Shown here one piece after another: positions 11,576 to 23,140 of a stretch of DNA of 64,000 nt. A program made the position numbers and the translations under genes. The first letter of the stretch is position 1. Every line of letters begins with the position of its first letter. The DNA is from Lytechinus variegatus (lineage: Eukaryota > Echinodermata > Echinoidea > Temnopleuroida > Toxopneustidae): the NCBI RefSeq assembly GCF_018143015.1, contig NC_054746.1, positions 19,211,532 through 19,275,531 of the forward strand. Direction: 5' to 3'. The notes under the pieces are model-generated. The model searched no databases and was not told the DNA's origin. It was given only the letters and a program-made list of their open reading frames with translations.

Positions 11576-12097
11576 TTCGTAATTCCGAAGCTTCGTAATT
11601 CCGAAGGTTCTTTATTCCGAAGGTTCGTAATTCCGAAACACGTAAATTGCCTATACCTTGATGTTCGTTAATCCGAAAACGAAAAAGGGTTCGTTAATCC
11701 GAACATTTGTGGCGTAATTCCGACGATTCGTTATTCCGAAGGTTCGATAATCCGAAAACGAAATAAGGTTCGTTGTTCCGAAGGTTCGTTAATCCGAAAA
11801 CGAAATAAGGTTCGTTGTTCCGAAGGTTCGTTAATCCGAAAACGAAAAAAGGTTCGTTATTCCGAAGGTTCGTTGATCCGAAAACGAAATAAGGTTCGTT
11901 TTTCCGAAGGTTCGTTAATCCGAAAACGAAATAAGGTTCGTTTTTCCGAAGGTTCGTTAATCCGAAAACGAAATAAGGTTCGTTAATCCGAAAACAAAAT
12001 AAGGTTCGTTAATCCGAAAACGAAATAAGGTTCGTTAATCCGAAAACAAAATAAGGTTCGTTAATCCGAAAACAAAATAAGGTTCGTTAATCCGAAA
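11576..12097 (+). repeat. Left tandem array of the foldback element
   Basis: About 16- and 26-bp units: outer units TTCGTAATTCCGAAGC/GG, inner units GGTTCGTTAATCCGAAAACG followed by AAATAA. Units near the middle alternate ATTCCGAAGG and AATCCGAAAACG. Confidence 0.95.
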
Positions 12098-12199
12098 AAT
12101 GAAAACCGGGAAAGCAGAGGCAGAGGCAAGGGAGGGGGGCGGGGGACACTGTTGCCGTTCAATTATCATATGAGGATGGGAAGGCAAGGGCGGCCGAAC

Positions 12200-12480
12200 G
12201 AACGAAATGGGCACTTTGGTGATATTTTCACCTTAAGATTATCATCTGCTTGAAGTCATTGTGTGTTTCAGAAGAGAAAAACTTTTTTGAAGTGACTTCT
12301 TATTATGGCGAAATGTATATTTAGGCTTTATTTTTCGGGAGAGAGTATAATGAGCGAGCGGCTTGGTAAAACAAATTCAAAGGTGAAGTTGTATAACGTT
12401 TTTTGTGGTCAATTATTCTTAAAATGGCATTATTGCGAGGTGTTGCGAGCGTGAATCACAAGCTAAACCTTAGGTTATTT
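12200..12480 (+). repeat. Internal duplicated module A of the foldback element
   Basis: Similar to 13310-13590 in the same orientation: GGTG..A.ATTTTCACC.TTAGATTATCATCTG, TTGTGTGTTT, GAGAG...GAGCGAGCGG and GAGATGTTGCGAGCG.GAATCAC appear in order in both. Diverged, no frame. Confidence 0.6.
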
Positions 12481-13309
12481 CAATAAAAAATGAAAATTAG
12501 TTTTTAAAAATCCGAGCAGATTTCTGCTGTCATTAAAAAAGATGTGCATCTAACTAAAGAATTAACACGAGCGCAAAACGCGAGCTTAAACATACTGACC
12601 AGAAAAGGAACCTGTTAAAGAAAGCATTTAGTGACCTCTTTAGGATGAATATTTCACCAATCGAATGAGAGTGCGAAGCGCAAGCTGAAATTTTTCAATA
12701 TTCCAGCCTGAAAACTTAACTTAACTTGTATACTTTAAAAAGAGTATTTTATTTCGAAAAAATCATGAAAAACGGCATATTTATTTTTGAAAAAGGAACT
12801 TTCCCATTTTGGAAAATATTAATTCCCCTGTTTTTTATTCCATTTTTGATGCCCCCTGCCTCCCTCCCGGTGGATCCAACTTTCGTCAAATAGAGGGGGG
12901 GGGGGGGCAATTTTTTTAAAGCCATATTTTCCTTGATCGGCAGTTTAAAGTTGATTTTTGTTTGTTTCTTTGAAAGGGTAGTCCTAACAGTCAATAATTA
13001 GCTTTATCCTTATAAAATAAAGTAAATATGTAATAACATGATAAACCCTTTTTAAATAATGCGAGCGCGAGCTATATTTTTTGTTAATATGATGGGCAAT
13101 ATGTTTGTGATCTTCAAAGCGAGATGCCTATGTAACTAAAATTAGACAATAACTGCTAGCAAGAAGCGCGAAGAGAATTTTTAAATATATAAGCTCTGAC
13201 CTGATCTAAAGGGGACATTTTAAGAACTTTTTGCAGTTAGCCATGAAGACGATGCGTGTTTTAGCCAATGGCGGCGGAACGTTTTTTTTTTTTGGGGGGG
13301 GGCAAAGCA

Positions 13310-13590
13310 AAAAAAGGGGCCAATAGGGGCAATTTGGTGCAAACGGATATTTTCACCATTAGATTATCATCTGTGTAAAGAGGTTGTGTGTTTTGTAGTA
13401 ACTAAATTGAGCACAATTTTTTAAGTGATCACTAAAGTTATATATTTACGTTTCATTTCTGCGAGCGTAGAGAGCAAGCGGTTTGGGGGAAAAAGTCAAA
13501 TCTGAAGATGTAAAATTCACCTTTTTGGTCAATACTGTTAAAAGGGCATCCTTGTGAGATGTTGCGAGCGAATCACGTGCTCAAACTTTT
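13310..13590 (+). repeat. Internal duplicated module B of the foldback element
   Basis: Second copy of the 12200-12480 module, about 1.1 kb away and sharing ordered blocks with it. Followed by two copies of GTCCAGTTTTCAGGTTGGAA (about 13717 and 13829). Confidence 0.6.
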
Positions 13591-13951
13591 GGAAATTTCA
13601 TGTGGGCCTAGAATGATAATATTGATATAGATATCATTTACCCAGGGAAGCCACTTCAGTTCTGAAAACTATTCTCCCAGCTATTATTATTTTTTTTTAC
13701 AAGAATGCTTAGAATGTCCAGTTTTCAGGTTGGAAAATCGGAAAAATTTGGCTCACGTCTCTCGCTCGTATCAAGTATTGTTTATTGAGGAACTCATTCT
13801 ATTCCTGGTTAAAAAAAGAAGTATGAAATGTCCAGTTTTCAGGTTGGAATATCACAAATTTTAAGCTTGCGGTTCGCGCTCTCATTATTTAGTTCGTGAG
13901 ATATATTCTATTCATGAGTCACTAAATGCAGTCCTTAAAAGATTACTTTCT

Positions 13952-14110
13952 GAAGCCTGTTGCATAAAACTTTTTACCTGAGAAAACTCTGGTAAAAACT
14001 GAAAACTAAGGTTAGTCTGATTTCCGCCAATGACTTTAGTACAGGGCAAAAACTCCTGTAAAAACAACCTGAGTTTTCTCAGGTAAAACGTTTCATGCAA
14101 CGGGCCCCAG
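13952..14110. mobile_element. MITE with GAGTTTTCTCAGGTAAAA arms
   Basis: The left arm GAAGCCTGTTGCATAAAACT with TTACCTGAGAAAACTC pairs with the right arm GAGTTTTCTCAGGTAAAACG then CATGCAACGGGCCCC. Same end style (GGGCCCGTTGCAT) as other hairpin MITEs in the window. Nested in the foldback element. Confidence 0.65.
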
Positions 14111-14596
14111 GTCAGTATATAAACAAATTACAGCTCGCCCTCGCATTAATTCTTTAGAAAGATACACATCTTTCTCACGATTACAAAAAATGCTCCGAAT
14201 GCTCACTTCACGTCTTGTTACATGAAATGTCTACTAGTTTCAGCTTGCGATTCGCGCTTTCAACCTTTCACAAGGATCATTATAAGTATTATTTTTATTT
14301 TTATTACCAGCAGAAGCTGTTATTTAAAATGACATCCCCTCCAATACAAATCCTATTATCTAGAGGTTGCTCGCACGCTTCCAACACACTTGATCTCCTG
14401 CATCTTTAATTAAATCATTTGCTCATAGGCAGCAATTACTCAGATAAAATCGAAATTAGCCTATGCTTGATCAGGGCGCATTCTTAATGAAATACATGCT
14501 TTGGCCCCAACACACGCATGTATCATCGATCGTTATTACTATCATTGCATAATATCGTGTAATCTTGTAATGACAACATCGTTTTTGTTACCAAAA

Positions 14597-15020
14597 TGAA
14601 TTATTTTCGTTTTCGGAAATACGAACCTTATTTAATTTTCGGATTAACGAACCTTATTTCGTTTTCGGATTAACGAACCTTATTTCGTTTTCGGATTAAC
14701 GAACCTTATTTCGTTTTCGGATTAACGAACCTTATTTCGTTTTCGGATTAACGAACCTTCGGAATTACGAACCTTATTTCGTTTTCGGATTAACGAACCT
14801 TCGGAATTACGAACCTTATTTTGTTTTCGGATTAACGAACCTTCGGAATTACGAACCTTATTTTGTTTTCGGATTAACGAACCTTCGGAATTACGAACCT
14901 TATTTCGTTTTCGGATTGACGAACCTTCGGAATTACGAACCTTCGGAAATACGAACCTTCGGAAATACGAACCTTCGGAATAACCGAACCTTCGGAATTA
15001 CGAAGCTTCGGAATTACGAA
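14597..15020 (-). repeat. Right tandem array of the foldback element
   Basis: Same units as the left array in reverse orientation (CCTTATTTCGTTTTCGGATT, CCTTCGGAATTACGAA). The array ends with GCTTCGGAATTACGAA, the mirror of the left terminus. Confidence 0.95.
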
Positions 15021-15595
15021 TGTATGCGGTTAGTTTTTATAAAGAATTAGCAAGTGAAAAGACTTTAAACAAAAAATTGACATGCTGGTTCTCCCCCATA
15101 CATTTTGTACATAGTTTTTGTGGCTCAACTTACCCCAGAAGGTGGCTCAAACTTACCCCATATATGGGGCAAGTTGAGCCATTTGACATCGTTTTTTCAA
15201 AGGTCACAATGACTTTCAGTGTGGGGATAGAAAGTTATATATAGGTGGGAAATATTTCAGAAGAATTAAATTTCAAGGCAAGGTACTTATTTCGACAAGA
15301 TTATTAATCATATCAATTCTAACATGCAAAAAGCAAAAACTGTCACAACTTACCCCGCCTTCCCCTACACATTTTTGCAAATTCGGGGAAAATTTCACAA
15401 GATTATAAATTTACCCTGCATGATCTTGTGGCACAATCTCGTTGTCAAGAGACAAGAGAAGACTTGCTCATGTCAGAAGAAATGTTTTATATAAATATGA
15501 TAAAGTATAAAGGATATTTTCGGTAGTGAAAATTGGTTTCTTTATTTAGATAGAATGTGCATTCATTAATAAAAATACAATTGTTCAGGGGCATG

Positions 15596-15725
15596 TTCCA
15601 TAATTATGTGAGTATTGTGGAAAACTTTGATTTTGATTAGCTGGCTACCCTAGCTGTTGCCATGGTAGTTGCCTGTCACATAATGGCAAAGTTAACATAA
15701 TTGTGAGTCTATATGGAACGAGCCC
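15596..15725. mobile_element. Hairpin MITE, GGGC.TGTTCCAT ends
   Basis: The left end CAGGGGCATGTTCCATAATT and right end CATATGGAACGAGCCC are inverted. The middle carries TTGCCATGGTAGTTGCC, shared with the 31227-31388 MITE. Confidence 0.55.
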
Positions 15726-15779
15726 AGAAGTATTAAGAACAATTCTGTACTTATTAGTACTTATTTCAGCTCAATCCAC

Positions 15780-16020
15780 GCCATCAAAGAAGTCTATTTT
15801 GATAAAAAGAGAGAACAAAAACATGATACTGAAAATTCCATTAAACCAGATGTGGAGTAAAACAAACTATATGTTTTTTTTAAGTTTCGCTTGATTACAC
15901 AAAATAGTTCCTGGTCAATATTAAATGAAGGAAACAATAACGTTACCCATTCACCATCCATTTGTTAGTTTGTGAATATGGATCCCCCTTAAAACGAAAT
16001 TGTTTGATTCCCGTGAACAT
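15780..16020. repeat. Fragment of the TTAA hairpin MITE family
   Basis: Contains TGATACTGAAAATTCC, AAGTTTCGCTTGATTACACA and CATTCACCATCC in the order of the 62269-62871 element, with no ends preserved. Confidence 0.4.
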
Positions 16021-16143
16021 GTGGAACTGCTATAAAATGTAAAATCATTAAATATGTCATATTCTGTGAAGAGCTTTTGGAAAAGTCAAATCTGGGCGTT
16101 TCATCTAGCTTGTAAAATCGTAAAATTTCAAGCTCGTTGTTAA

Positions 16144-16257
16144 AACCCGCCACTCCAACAAAAGTTGTTTAACAAATTGTTTCAACTTTTAAACTAGTTG
16201 TCATTAAAATTTAGCAATTGTTTAAACGTTTAAACAAAAATTGTTCGCGTGACGGGC
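16144..16257. mobile_element. Small TTAA-flanked MITE
   Basis: Ends AACCCGCCACTCCAACAAAA and, inverted, GCCCGTCACGCGAACAATTT pair with few mismatches; TTAA stands at 16140-16143 and 16258-16261. 114 bp, no frame. Confidence 0.6.
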
Positions 16258-16299
16258 TTAAGAACAATTTAAAATTAAAAATTAAGTTTTAAACAGCGT

Positions 16300-19050
16300 T
16301 TTTACATGCCGCATCGCTGTACCTGTGGCTAGCCAGATTCTCATGTAACCCACTTGTTCACTGCTACCACCCTGCCTGTGGGGAATCTACAGGTAGGACT
16401 ATGGCATGCCAATGTTGTACAGGGCACACACTTTAAAAAATCATTTAAATATCACTTTTGTGACCAAAACTACTAATTTCCATACAGTTGCAATTTATTT
16501 TTCATTAGTAACTTGGGAATAATTTTTTGTATTCACCAGAGCGCTCAAAAACTTGAATTTTGGGCATATTTTTGTGTACGCCCTCTACTGGTGAAAAGTA
16601 ATATGGCAAGAAAATTTTCATTTTTTGATCTCTATTTTTAATTAAGAAAAAAATAATTTAAAGAATCAAATTTAAATAAGAGCTAAGTTGTAAGAATAAT
16701 AGGTGTAATGGAAATTGTCAGTGTAAAAAAATCAAGCATTTGCCCCAAAGAAAAAGAGAAAATTAGCCAAACATTACCACCCTTATTTTGCCACACATGG
16801 AGATATAACTGAGAACAAGGTTATATCATAACCTTGTTCATTGAATGAGTGATATAACCCATTTCTTTTTTTATAATCAAGCATTCCAATTTTTAATCAA
16901 GAATTTCGTTTTACTTACAACACAAAATACAAAGAATTTAATTTAATTTCTATTCTGGAGAAATTATTTTGTGTTGTAAACAAAAGAAAAAACGGGATTT
17001 AAAATAAAGGCTTATTAACTACCATTACCAAACTTACGCTAACGAAAACGTTTGGGCATGACACACTCGGTACTTATTGTCAAATTTGAAAAATTACAAT
17101 ACCCTAATAATCTAGTCTCACAAAATAAATAAAAACATGAGAAAGAGTAAGAGCATGCCACCATGGGCTCTCCCATTTGTATATCACCTTTGCTGAGCAT
17201 CCCATCTCATCCCATCCACATCTTTTTTTCACATTAATTCTAAAAGTTTCCATAATTAGATATTTGAATTTTAATCATTTAAAAAAAATGATTGTACATT
17301 TAAATGTATTTTACTTAATTGTGATTAAAAGAATAAATGAAATGAAATAAAATATAGCCTAGCCTGGTGAATGTTTTGTGAAATTCGCCGAAAACTAAAG
17401 ATGTAATTTTCTTAATTTACATCCTATTTTCAGCCCATCTAGCCTTCTTCACAGAATTCTTAAATGTTGACTGGAAAATTATTTATGCTATATTTATGTG
17501 AAATCTATTAAAATATCCTCTAAAATGCTTCTCATTTATTTATTTTGTCCATCACCAAATTTATAGTTTGAAATTTTGAATAGAAAATGCAAAATGTATT
17601 AAAAACTTTTGAAAAATGGATCTTCTCTTTCATAATTAACGATGATCACTTTCAATTTCGTTCGTATTATATGATAGCAATTTAGTACTGAGTAAGGGAT
17701 ACACAACTTCGACACATAATTTCAAGAGGCATTTACTATGGCTATGTGCATTTAAGAATACAAAATCATCTTTTTTTATTATTTTGTATATCAATTTTAG
17801 GTTCATTTGCTTCATTTGATAACACTACGTGGGAAATTCTGTTACACAGATTTTTTAAAAAACTAATCAGATATACAAATTTATGCAAAATTCATTTAAA
17901 AAATCTGCTTTTCCATTTTTTTTGATCGACTTCAATTACATTTGCTTCATATGATACCACTATACAAAAAAATAACATAATTTTGAAACTAATTTAATAT
18001 ACCAAGTTATGCAGATGCCAAAATAACATTTTATTAGATTCTATCAGACGATTCCACAGTATATTTAACCGATAGGAAAAACACGTTTTTTTTCATTCAT
18101 TACAGTGTCAACCTAGTTGAAATTAAAAGTGCGTTCATTTATTTGTCATGTGGCGGATGAGCACCACTTTTGTTTTATTTTTATCTTAATTTTTTTTTTT
18201 ACAAATTAATCTTGTCGACATGAGTAAACTGACAACTCTCTCTAAAGCACATGAAGCCTATCTTTCCATTCCAGTCCGGGACCTTCTGTATATACGAGTG
18301 GCGTACATATGGGGGGGGGGTTGCTTGGGGACGATTCTCTCTCCCCCCCAATAAAGAATAAAAATCACGACCAAGGAAAAAAAGAGAAAAGAAATGAAAA
18401 TGAAAGAGAGTGTAATATAAATCATTTTCTGAATATTATATCAAAGTCTGTCATAAAACTCGAATTTTGTAATAAAATGTCGAAATTTGTACTCGCTCAC
18501 ATTCGCTTGCTCCCAACTTTTTATAATTTTGATCCCGCTACGCCGTATCTGACACCCCTCAAAGTTTGTGGCCCTTTGAACCACTAGAATCTACCCTATA
18601 TAGCTGTCATTAGTCAAACCAGAATATCTCACCATTATCAAATTGTATACATCGAATCATTTAAAAAGAAACGGCTTTAAATATCTTACTTTCCTCGAAC
18701 TCTTAGAAATAGATTGGAATTTATTTCCTGAAACCGTTGTGAATAATCAAGTTCCAAAATGATTAATGGCTAAAATTGAAACAATATAGTAATCAATACC
18801 ATTCCTTTCATTATTCTGCCACTCAACAAATTCCCTTTACTCGTTGTCAAGCTAGAAGTGAACATTTCAAATTGGGAATAAAGCTTGACATTTTTTTTCT
18901 ATCGAATTTCAAATAAAACGGATTTTAGAGTTTCTGAAGAAGAAAATATTTGAAGGGAAGTATGTTGATGATGCTATAATGACAATGATATTATGGTCAA
19001 GAAGTAGAATTATATTCCAGTAATACAATATTATCTTATTCACAAAACTT
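16300..19050. other. AT-rich spacer, no gene recognised
   Basis: Long A/T runs and short frames only. A small palindrome AACAAGGTTATATCATAACC lies near 16812. A G-run and C-rich fragment near 18308-18350 look like MITE debris. Confidence 0.4.
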
Positions 19051-19059
19051 TGTATTCCA

Positions 19060-19225
19060 CTCCCTTACTTCATCTTCTTCCTCTCGTTTCTTTCTTCTCC
19101 TTCGTCCTGTCCTCCTTTCCTGCCTGTTTTTTTTTCTTCTTCTCATTCGTCACATTTTTCTTCTCCCTATATCTCTTCTTCAAGCTCATTCTTTCTATCT
19201 CCCTCTGTGCTCTCTCCATTTCAGA
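19060..19225. repeat. Polypyrimidine tract
   Basis: C/T-rich run of TCTTC and TTCTTCTC words. Frames on both strands are low complexity. Confidence 0.85.
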
Positions 19226-20470
19226 TGTAAGGATGCATGCATGATTTACTATTTCAATTTTCTTTTCTGCAATCACTAATGTATGATCGTTTTATGTAAA
19301 TTTGATTGTGATATGTTATATATTGTGTATCTGTAATTCTTTTATTAGTCCTGTACTTCGTCCTAAAGAATACGAATAAATTTGACTTATTTTCATTTGT
19401 TTTGAATAAAGGTGATACTTAAAAAAATATATCAATAACAATGATATTAACAAAAAAGTAATAGTAGTAATAATTATAACACAATACTACTAATAATAAT
19501 AATGAAAATTATATTACTTAAAAAGGTGATTTCAATCACGATAATTGTAATATAGAATTGAACAAGTGTAATACATATATACAGTATGTGGTTGGCAGAT
19601 CATTTAATTGATTTTCAACTTATTTTTGTTCTCAGCATGACTTGTCTGACCTTTGATTTTCTGGGATAAAGTGGTGTCTTCAATGTGGGCATATACTGGA
19701 TATAATTAATAAAGGTGAGCTTGTGTTAAACCTTACCACATTTCTCAAAAGTATTTGAGAATAACTGTGATGAATCCATTTCGTTTTCGTTAGTTGAATT
19801 GTACAGAAAAAAATTGCATGATGACGAAAATGAGAAAGAAATGAATGAGCTCGCTTTCCACAAATAAATTATATGAATATATAGGGACACATTACTTGCT
19901 TAGAATAGTGTTTAACGCTTTCTTTATCAAAAGACAATAACAAAGCAGAATAAAGCTAAAAGAATGTAATATGCGAATCACATTCGGAATTAAATAGCCT
20001 TACCACCATTTTTATTCAGTTTTGAAAGTTTTCAGCCCAATATGCATGTGAAATGTTCGTTTTTTGCCAATATTGTTTTGCGTGTAATATGGAATTGGTG
20101 GGTGTAACATTTCTAACATTTTTTTTATCATACTCTTTATGTAGGATGCTATATACACATCAATAAAGCGTGAATCCAGTATTACTAAATGGTATCTTCT
20201 TTACGCTCCATGCTGTATTCATCACATCTATCACCATATTCAAGCGTCTAATGTATAAGGTAAGCAACTGTGAAGAAGTCAGGATGGGATGGGTTCTGGT
20301 CATGGATATGCAGGTCATAGGTTCGAGTCCCATTCCCAAATAAAAAACTATTCAAATTCTTACTTGACCTGGTATCTGATGCATGGTCATATGGTACGCA
20401 TTATGAGCCGAAGAGAATACTTTCATGAAGAGCCTGCAAGTGATTTTCACTGATACTGCTACTCTTTGCC
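19226..20470. other. Spacer with a B-box fragment
   Basis: Mostly AT-rich. GTCATAGGTTCGAGTCCCAT near 20314 resembles a tRNA B box and may be a SINE head remnant; no A box or body is seen. Confidence 0.3.
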
Positions 20471-20475
20471 GATCA

Positions 20476-20600
20476 GGGGCCCGTTGCAGAAAGAGTTGCG
20501 TTTAAACGCAAGTAAAAAAAATCAATCGCAAGTCCCAAATGCGCGCTGGTGATTGGTTGAAAATCAAGTTACGCATGATTTTTAGAGTTGCTAAGGGTTT
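20476..20600 (+). repeat. Half of a GGGCCCGTTGCAGAAAG MITE
   Basis: It starts CAGGGGCCCGTTGCAGAAAG and has GATTGGTTGAAAATCAAGTT, the style of the hairpin MITEs at 31227 and 41859, but no matching right end was found. Confidence 0.4.
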
Positions 20601-21932
20601 TAGCAGCTCTGAAACTCTCCGCCGGTGTTCTTTTCCCCGCTCTTGAAACATTACCTTCCCTTTCCATTCATGATTTGGATTGTTTCATGTTTTGCGTGCT
20701 GTGTGTAATTAATTGTTCCCTCTTTTGGACCATCCTTATGATTTCATGATTTTGGGGATCCACCAATGGGGGAACTGCGGTCGGTAATCAAATAATCTTA
20801 GTGAGCTGATTTTTAATTTTTATAGGCGTCACTAATAAAGTAAAGCGATATTCAGATGTAATAAAAAAATTATACTGAACCCCTTTTTAAAACGATGAAC
20901 AGGATGTTTAAATCTAACAACGAACAAAAGCTTGATGTGCAAGGTTGTTGTATATCGAATTCAAAACGGAATATTTAAGCGCCTTTTAATCCAAGAGCAA
21001 TATTATTATTATTTTTTTTAAATTATTTCCCCGATTCCTTCTCCCCCTTCAAACTTCGTTTAGCGTGGGTATGGGTTGTAGGAAGCTCTGTATCATAGGA
21101 ATCAACTTTTTCAGGGGTCACAGGAGATTTTTAAATAAAAATTATCAAATGGCAACTACTATGTTATCTTGTTTCTACACCTTGGAAACATTGAATGTGA
21201 TTGGCTGCTGAGTTATGTTAGCATAAAATACCGTCGGCTAGTTGTAACTCTATGAAACTCTATTGGCCCTTGGTCTGTTATTCTGTTGCATACATGGATA
21301 AGAAACGGAAGATATGTATAAGACTATTTCAATTCTTTTCTTATCTGTTTTGTTTTTACATCAGATCAAAAATTAACCTGTATATCGATCAAGACGTCTA
21401 CTACATTGAATACGATCGAATTCCAGCTAATCCATCTCGAGCCAAAATTGGATGTGGAATAGGTCTTAACTCGAGTACACTTCACCAACCACGCGGCATG
21501 GTCATTGAGGAATGGCGCAGGTTTTCATCAAGAGGTGATGATGAATCACTTGGATTTGGGAGTGTTGTTTGGAAGGCATCCGAGTGTGGGTATGTTATGA
21601 CGAGAATGAGGCCTGACGTCTTGACTAGCCAAATCAATTTCCAACAAGAGAGCGGCCTATTTTACAATGAGAAGGAGTAGCTATAGTGACGTCTGGGCGA
21701 TGGATTTTGGTCGATGAAGTCTTATCCCGGGTCTCACCATGGTGAGGGATGATGATCAAGGATCCCGGGTGACGTTATATCTAACATAACGGTAATGTTC
21801 CCGAGGACGTTAAATAATAAGATTTGTTGGATCAAAACAGGTCAATAAAATCGGTTCATCTTCCACGCAACAACGTTACTCTTCTAAAATACTCGACTGA
21901 ATGTTGCTTTTGTACAAGCGTTCTCGGGGGCC
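20601..21932. other. Spacer with an unassigned open frame
   Basis: A plus-strand frame of 142 codons (21252-21680) starts inside AT-rich DNA and has no recognisable domain. A partial palindrome ATCCCGGGT...GATCCCGGGT lies at about 21725-21772. No gene is supported. Confidence 0.35.
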
Positions 21933-21935
21933 TTA

Positions 21936-22777
21936 TGGCGCTGTCACACCTTGGCGTTTTAGACAGCGTATGCCCGACGTATCAAAATTTCTCTAAAACG
22001 TCGGCATACGCTTTCATTTTTTTTTCAACTCTGGGCGTATACTTAGCGTATTCATAACGAGTTGGACGTATACATAACGTATTAGTAACTTATATCGAAC
22101 GCTTCGTTAACTTATAAGTAACGTATTCCAACGAATGCTTAGCGTATTGCTGGCGTACACAACTTATGCCCTACGATAGCCTAACTTACGCATAGCGCGC
22201 GGCAGCGTATCGCTGACGAACACGTGTCTCTCGAATGGCATGGGCATCTGTTCACCATGAAGTCTTCATGAGTTCTGATGGGTTCCTCCTGTGAACCCCA
22301 CCTTTATATACCAATTCCTATAAACGTTGTCAATACGCCATTATACGGTAGCTGTAAGTTATAAACACGTTCAGTAAGTTTTGTGGTCGTCCGGAGCACG
22401 TCTTCATACGTCTTCGTACGTCAATATACGTTGGAGTTAAGTTACACATACGTTCAAAGCACGTTACTCATAGGTTAGAAGTAAGTTTTAGGGTACGCTG
22501 GACATTATCTCGACGTACATCGACTTATGAGTAACTTACGAGTAACGTGTGTCAACGTGTATCAATGATCGCGTAACTTGCCTACAACTTATGGCCCGCG
22601 TATGCGGGACGTATGAGCCATACGCTGGCATATGACGACGTATACCAGCGTGTTTTAGCGTACTCTTAACGTTTGCAAAACTTAACCGTAACGTATTCGA
22701 CGTATACGCCAGCGTATTCGCCAAATTCCTCATACGTCAGGCATACGCTGTCTAAACGCCAAGGTGTGACAGCGCCA
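21936..22777. mobile_element. PIF/Harbinger-like MITE, TTA target site
   Basis: Inverted ends TGGCGCTGTCACACCTTGGC (21936) and the complement (ending 22777) extend to about 38 bp with one gap, through TAGACAGCGTATGCC. TTA stands on both sides (21933-21935, 22778-22780), the usual Harbinger target. The 842-bp interior is saturated with ACGTAT, AACTTAT and AACGTA words and lacks a frame. Confidence 0.8.
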
Positions 22778-22799
22778 TTAAGTAGAGGAAAGAACACAT

Positions 22800-23140
22800 A
22801 ACCATCACCGTGAGTTAATATAGTCAACATTGTAAACATAGTCAACATTGTACACATAGCAACTGCATGAACAAGGTGTGTAAGTATAGTTGACAACTAG
22901 TCAACCATGTGATTACAGTTTGTTCATGTAGCATACACAAAGTCAACTGTATGAACACTTGTGTGTCCACAGTGTGACAAAATTTGGTGTTTAAAAAAAA
23001 CTGATGACAAATAGTTGCCACACTGTTAACTTCGCTGTGACGACTAACTCTGTGTTCAGCACAGAGTCAACCCATTAAAAAAAAACTTTCAACTCAAATT
23101 CATTTGTCATTGTGTTCACACAATGCATGCCCATGCAGTG
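22800..23140. repeat. Degenerate precursor of the minisatellite
   Basis: Shorter imperfect repeats (ATAGTCAACATTGTA, CACTGTTAACT, CACAGAGTCAAC) built from the same words as the array to the right. Confidence 0.5.

Larger units (their letters stand above)
11568..15028. mobile_element. TU-like foldback element with tandem-repeat arms
   Basis: Two long arms in inverted orientation are built of tandem short repeats: 11576-12097 reads TTCGTTAATCCGAAAACGAA and TTCGTTATTCCGAAGG variants, and 14597-15020 reads the complement. GTTAGTTT stands at 11560-11567 and again at 15029-15036, a perfect 8-bp target duplication placed symmetrically 8 bp outside the arrays. This architecture fits the TU foldback elements described in sea urchins. 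The ~2.5-kb middle has no transposase frame. Confidence 0.85.
11038..15365. mobile_element. TA-flanked DNA transposon with GGGGTAAGTTGAGCC repeats
   Basis: Inverted ends GGGGAAGGCGGGGTAAGTTG (11038) and its exact complement (ending 15365) lie inside TA dinucleotides (11036-11037, 15366-15367). Both subterminal regions carry extra copies of GGGGCAAGTTGAGCC in both orientations (about 11063, 11410, 11432; 15122, 15143, 15167), as expected of transposase binding sites. No transposase frame is seen. Most of the interior is a second, nested element (11568-15028). Superfamily not assigned beyond the TA target. Confidence 0.8.

Noticed and set aside
11576-12097. CRISPR-like or telomere-like array
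   Set aside because: Units are contiguous without unique spacers and are mirrored at 14597-15020, which fits a foldback transposon in a eukaryote.
21252-21680. 142-codon plus-strand frame
   Set aside because: No known domain, a start in AT-rich DNA, no splice or homology support; kept only as a note.
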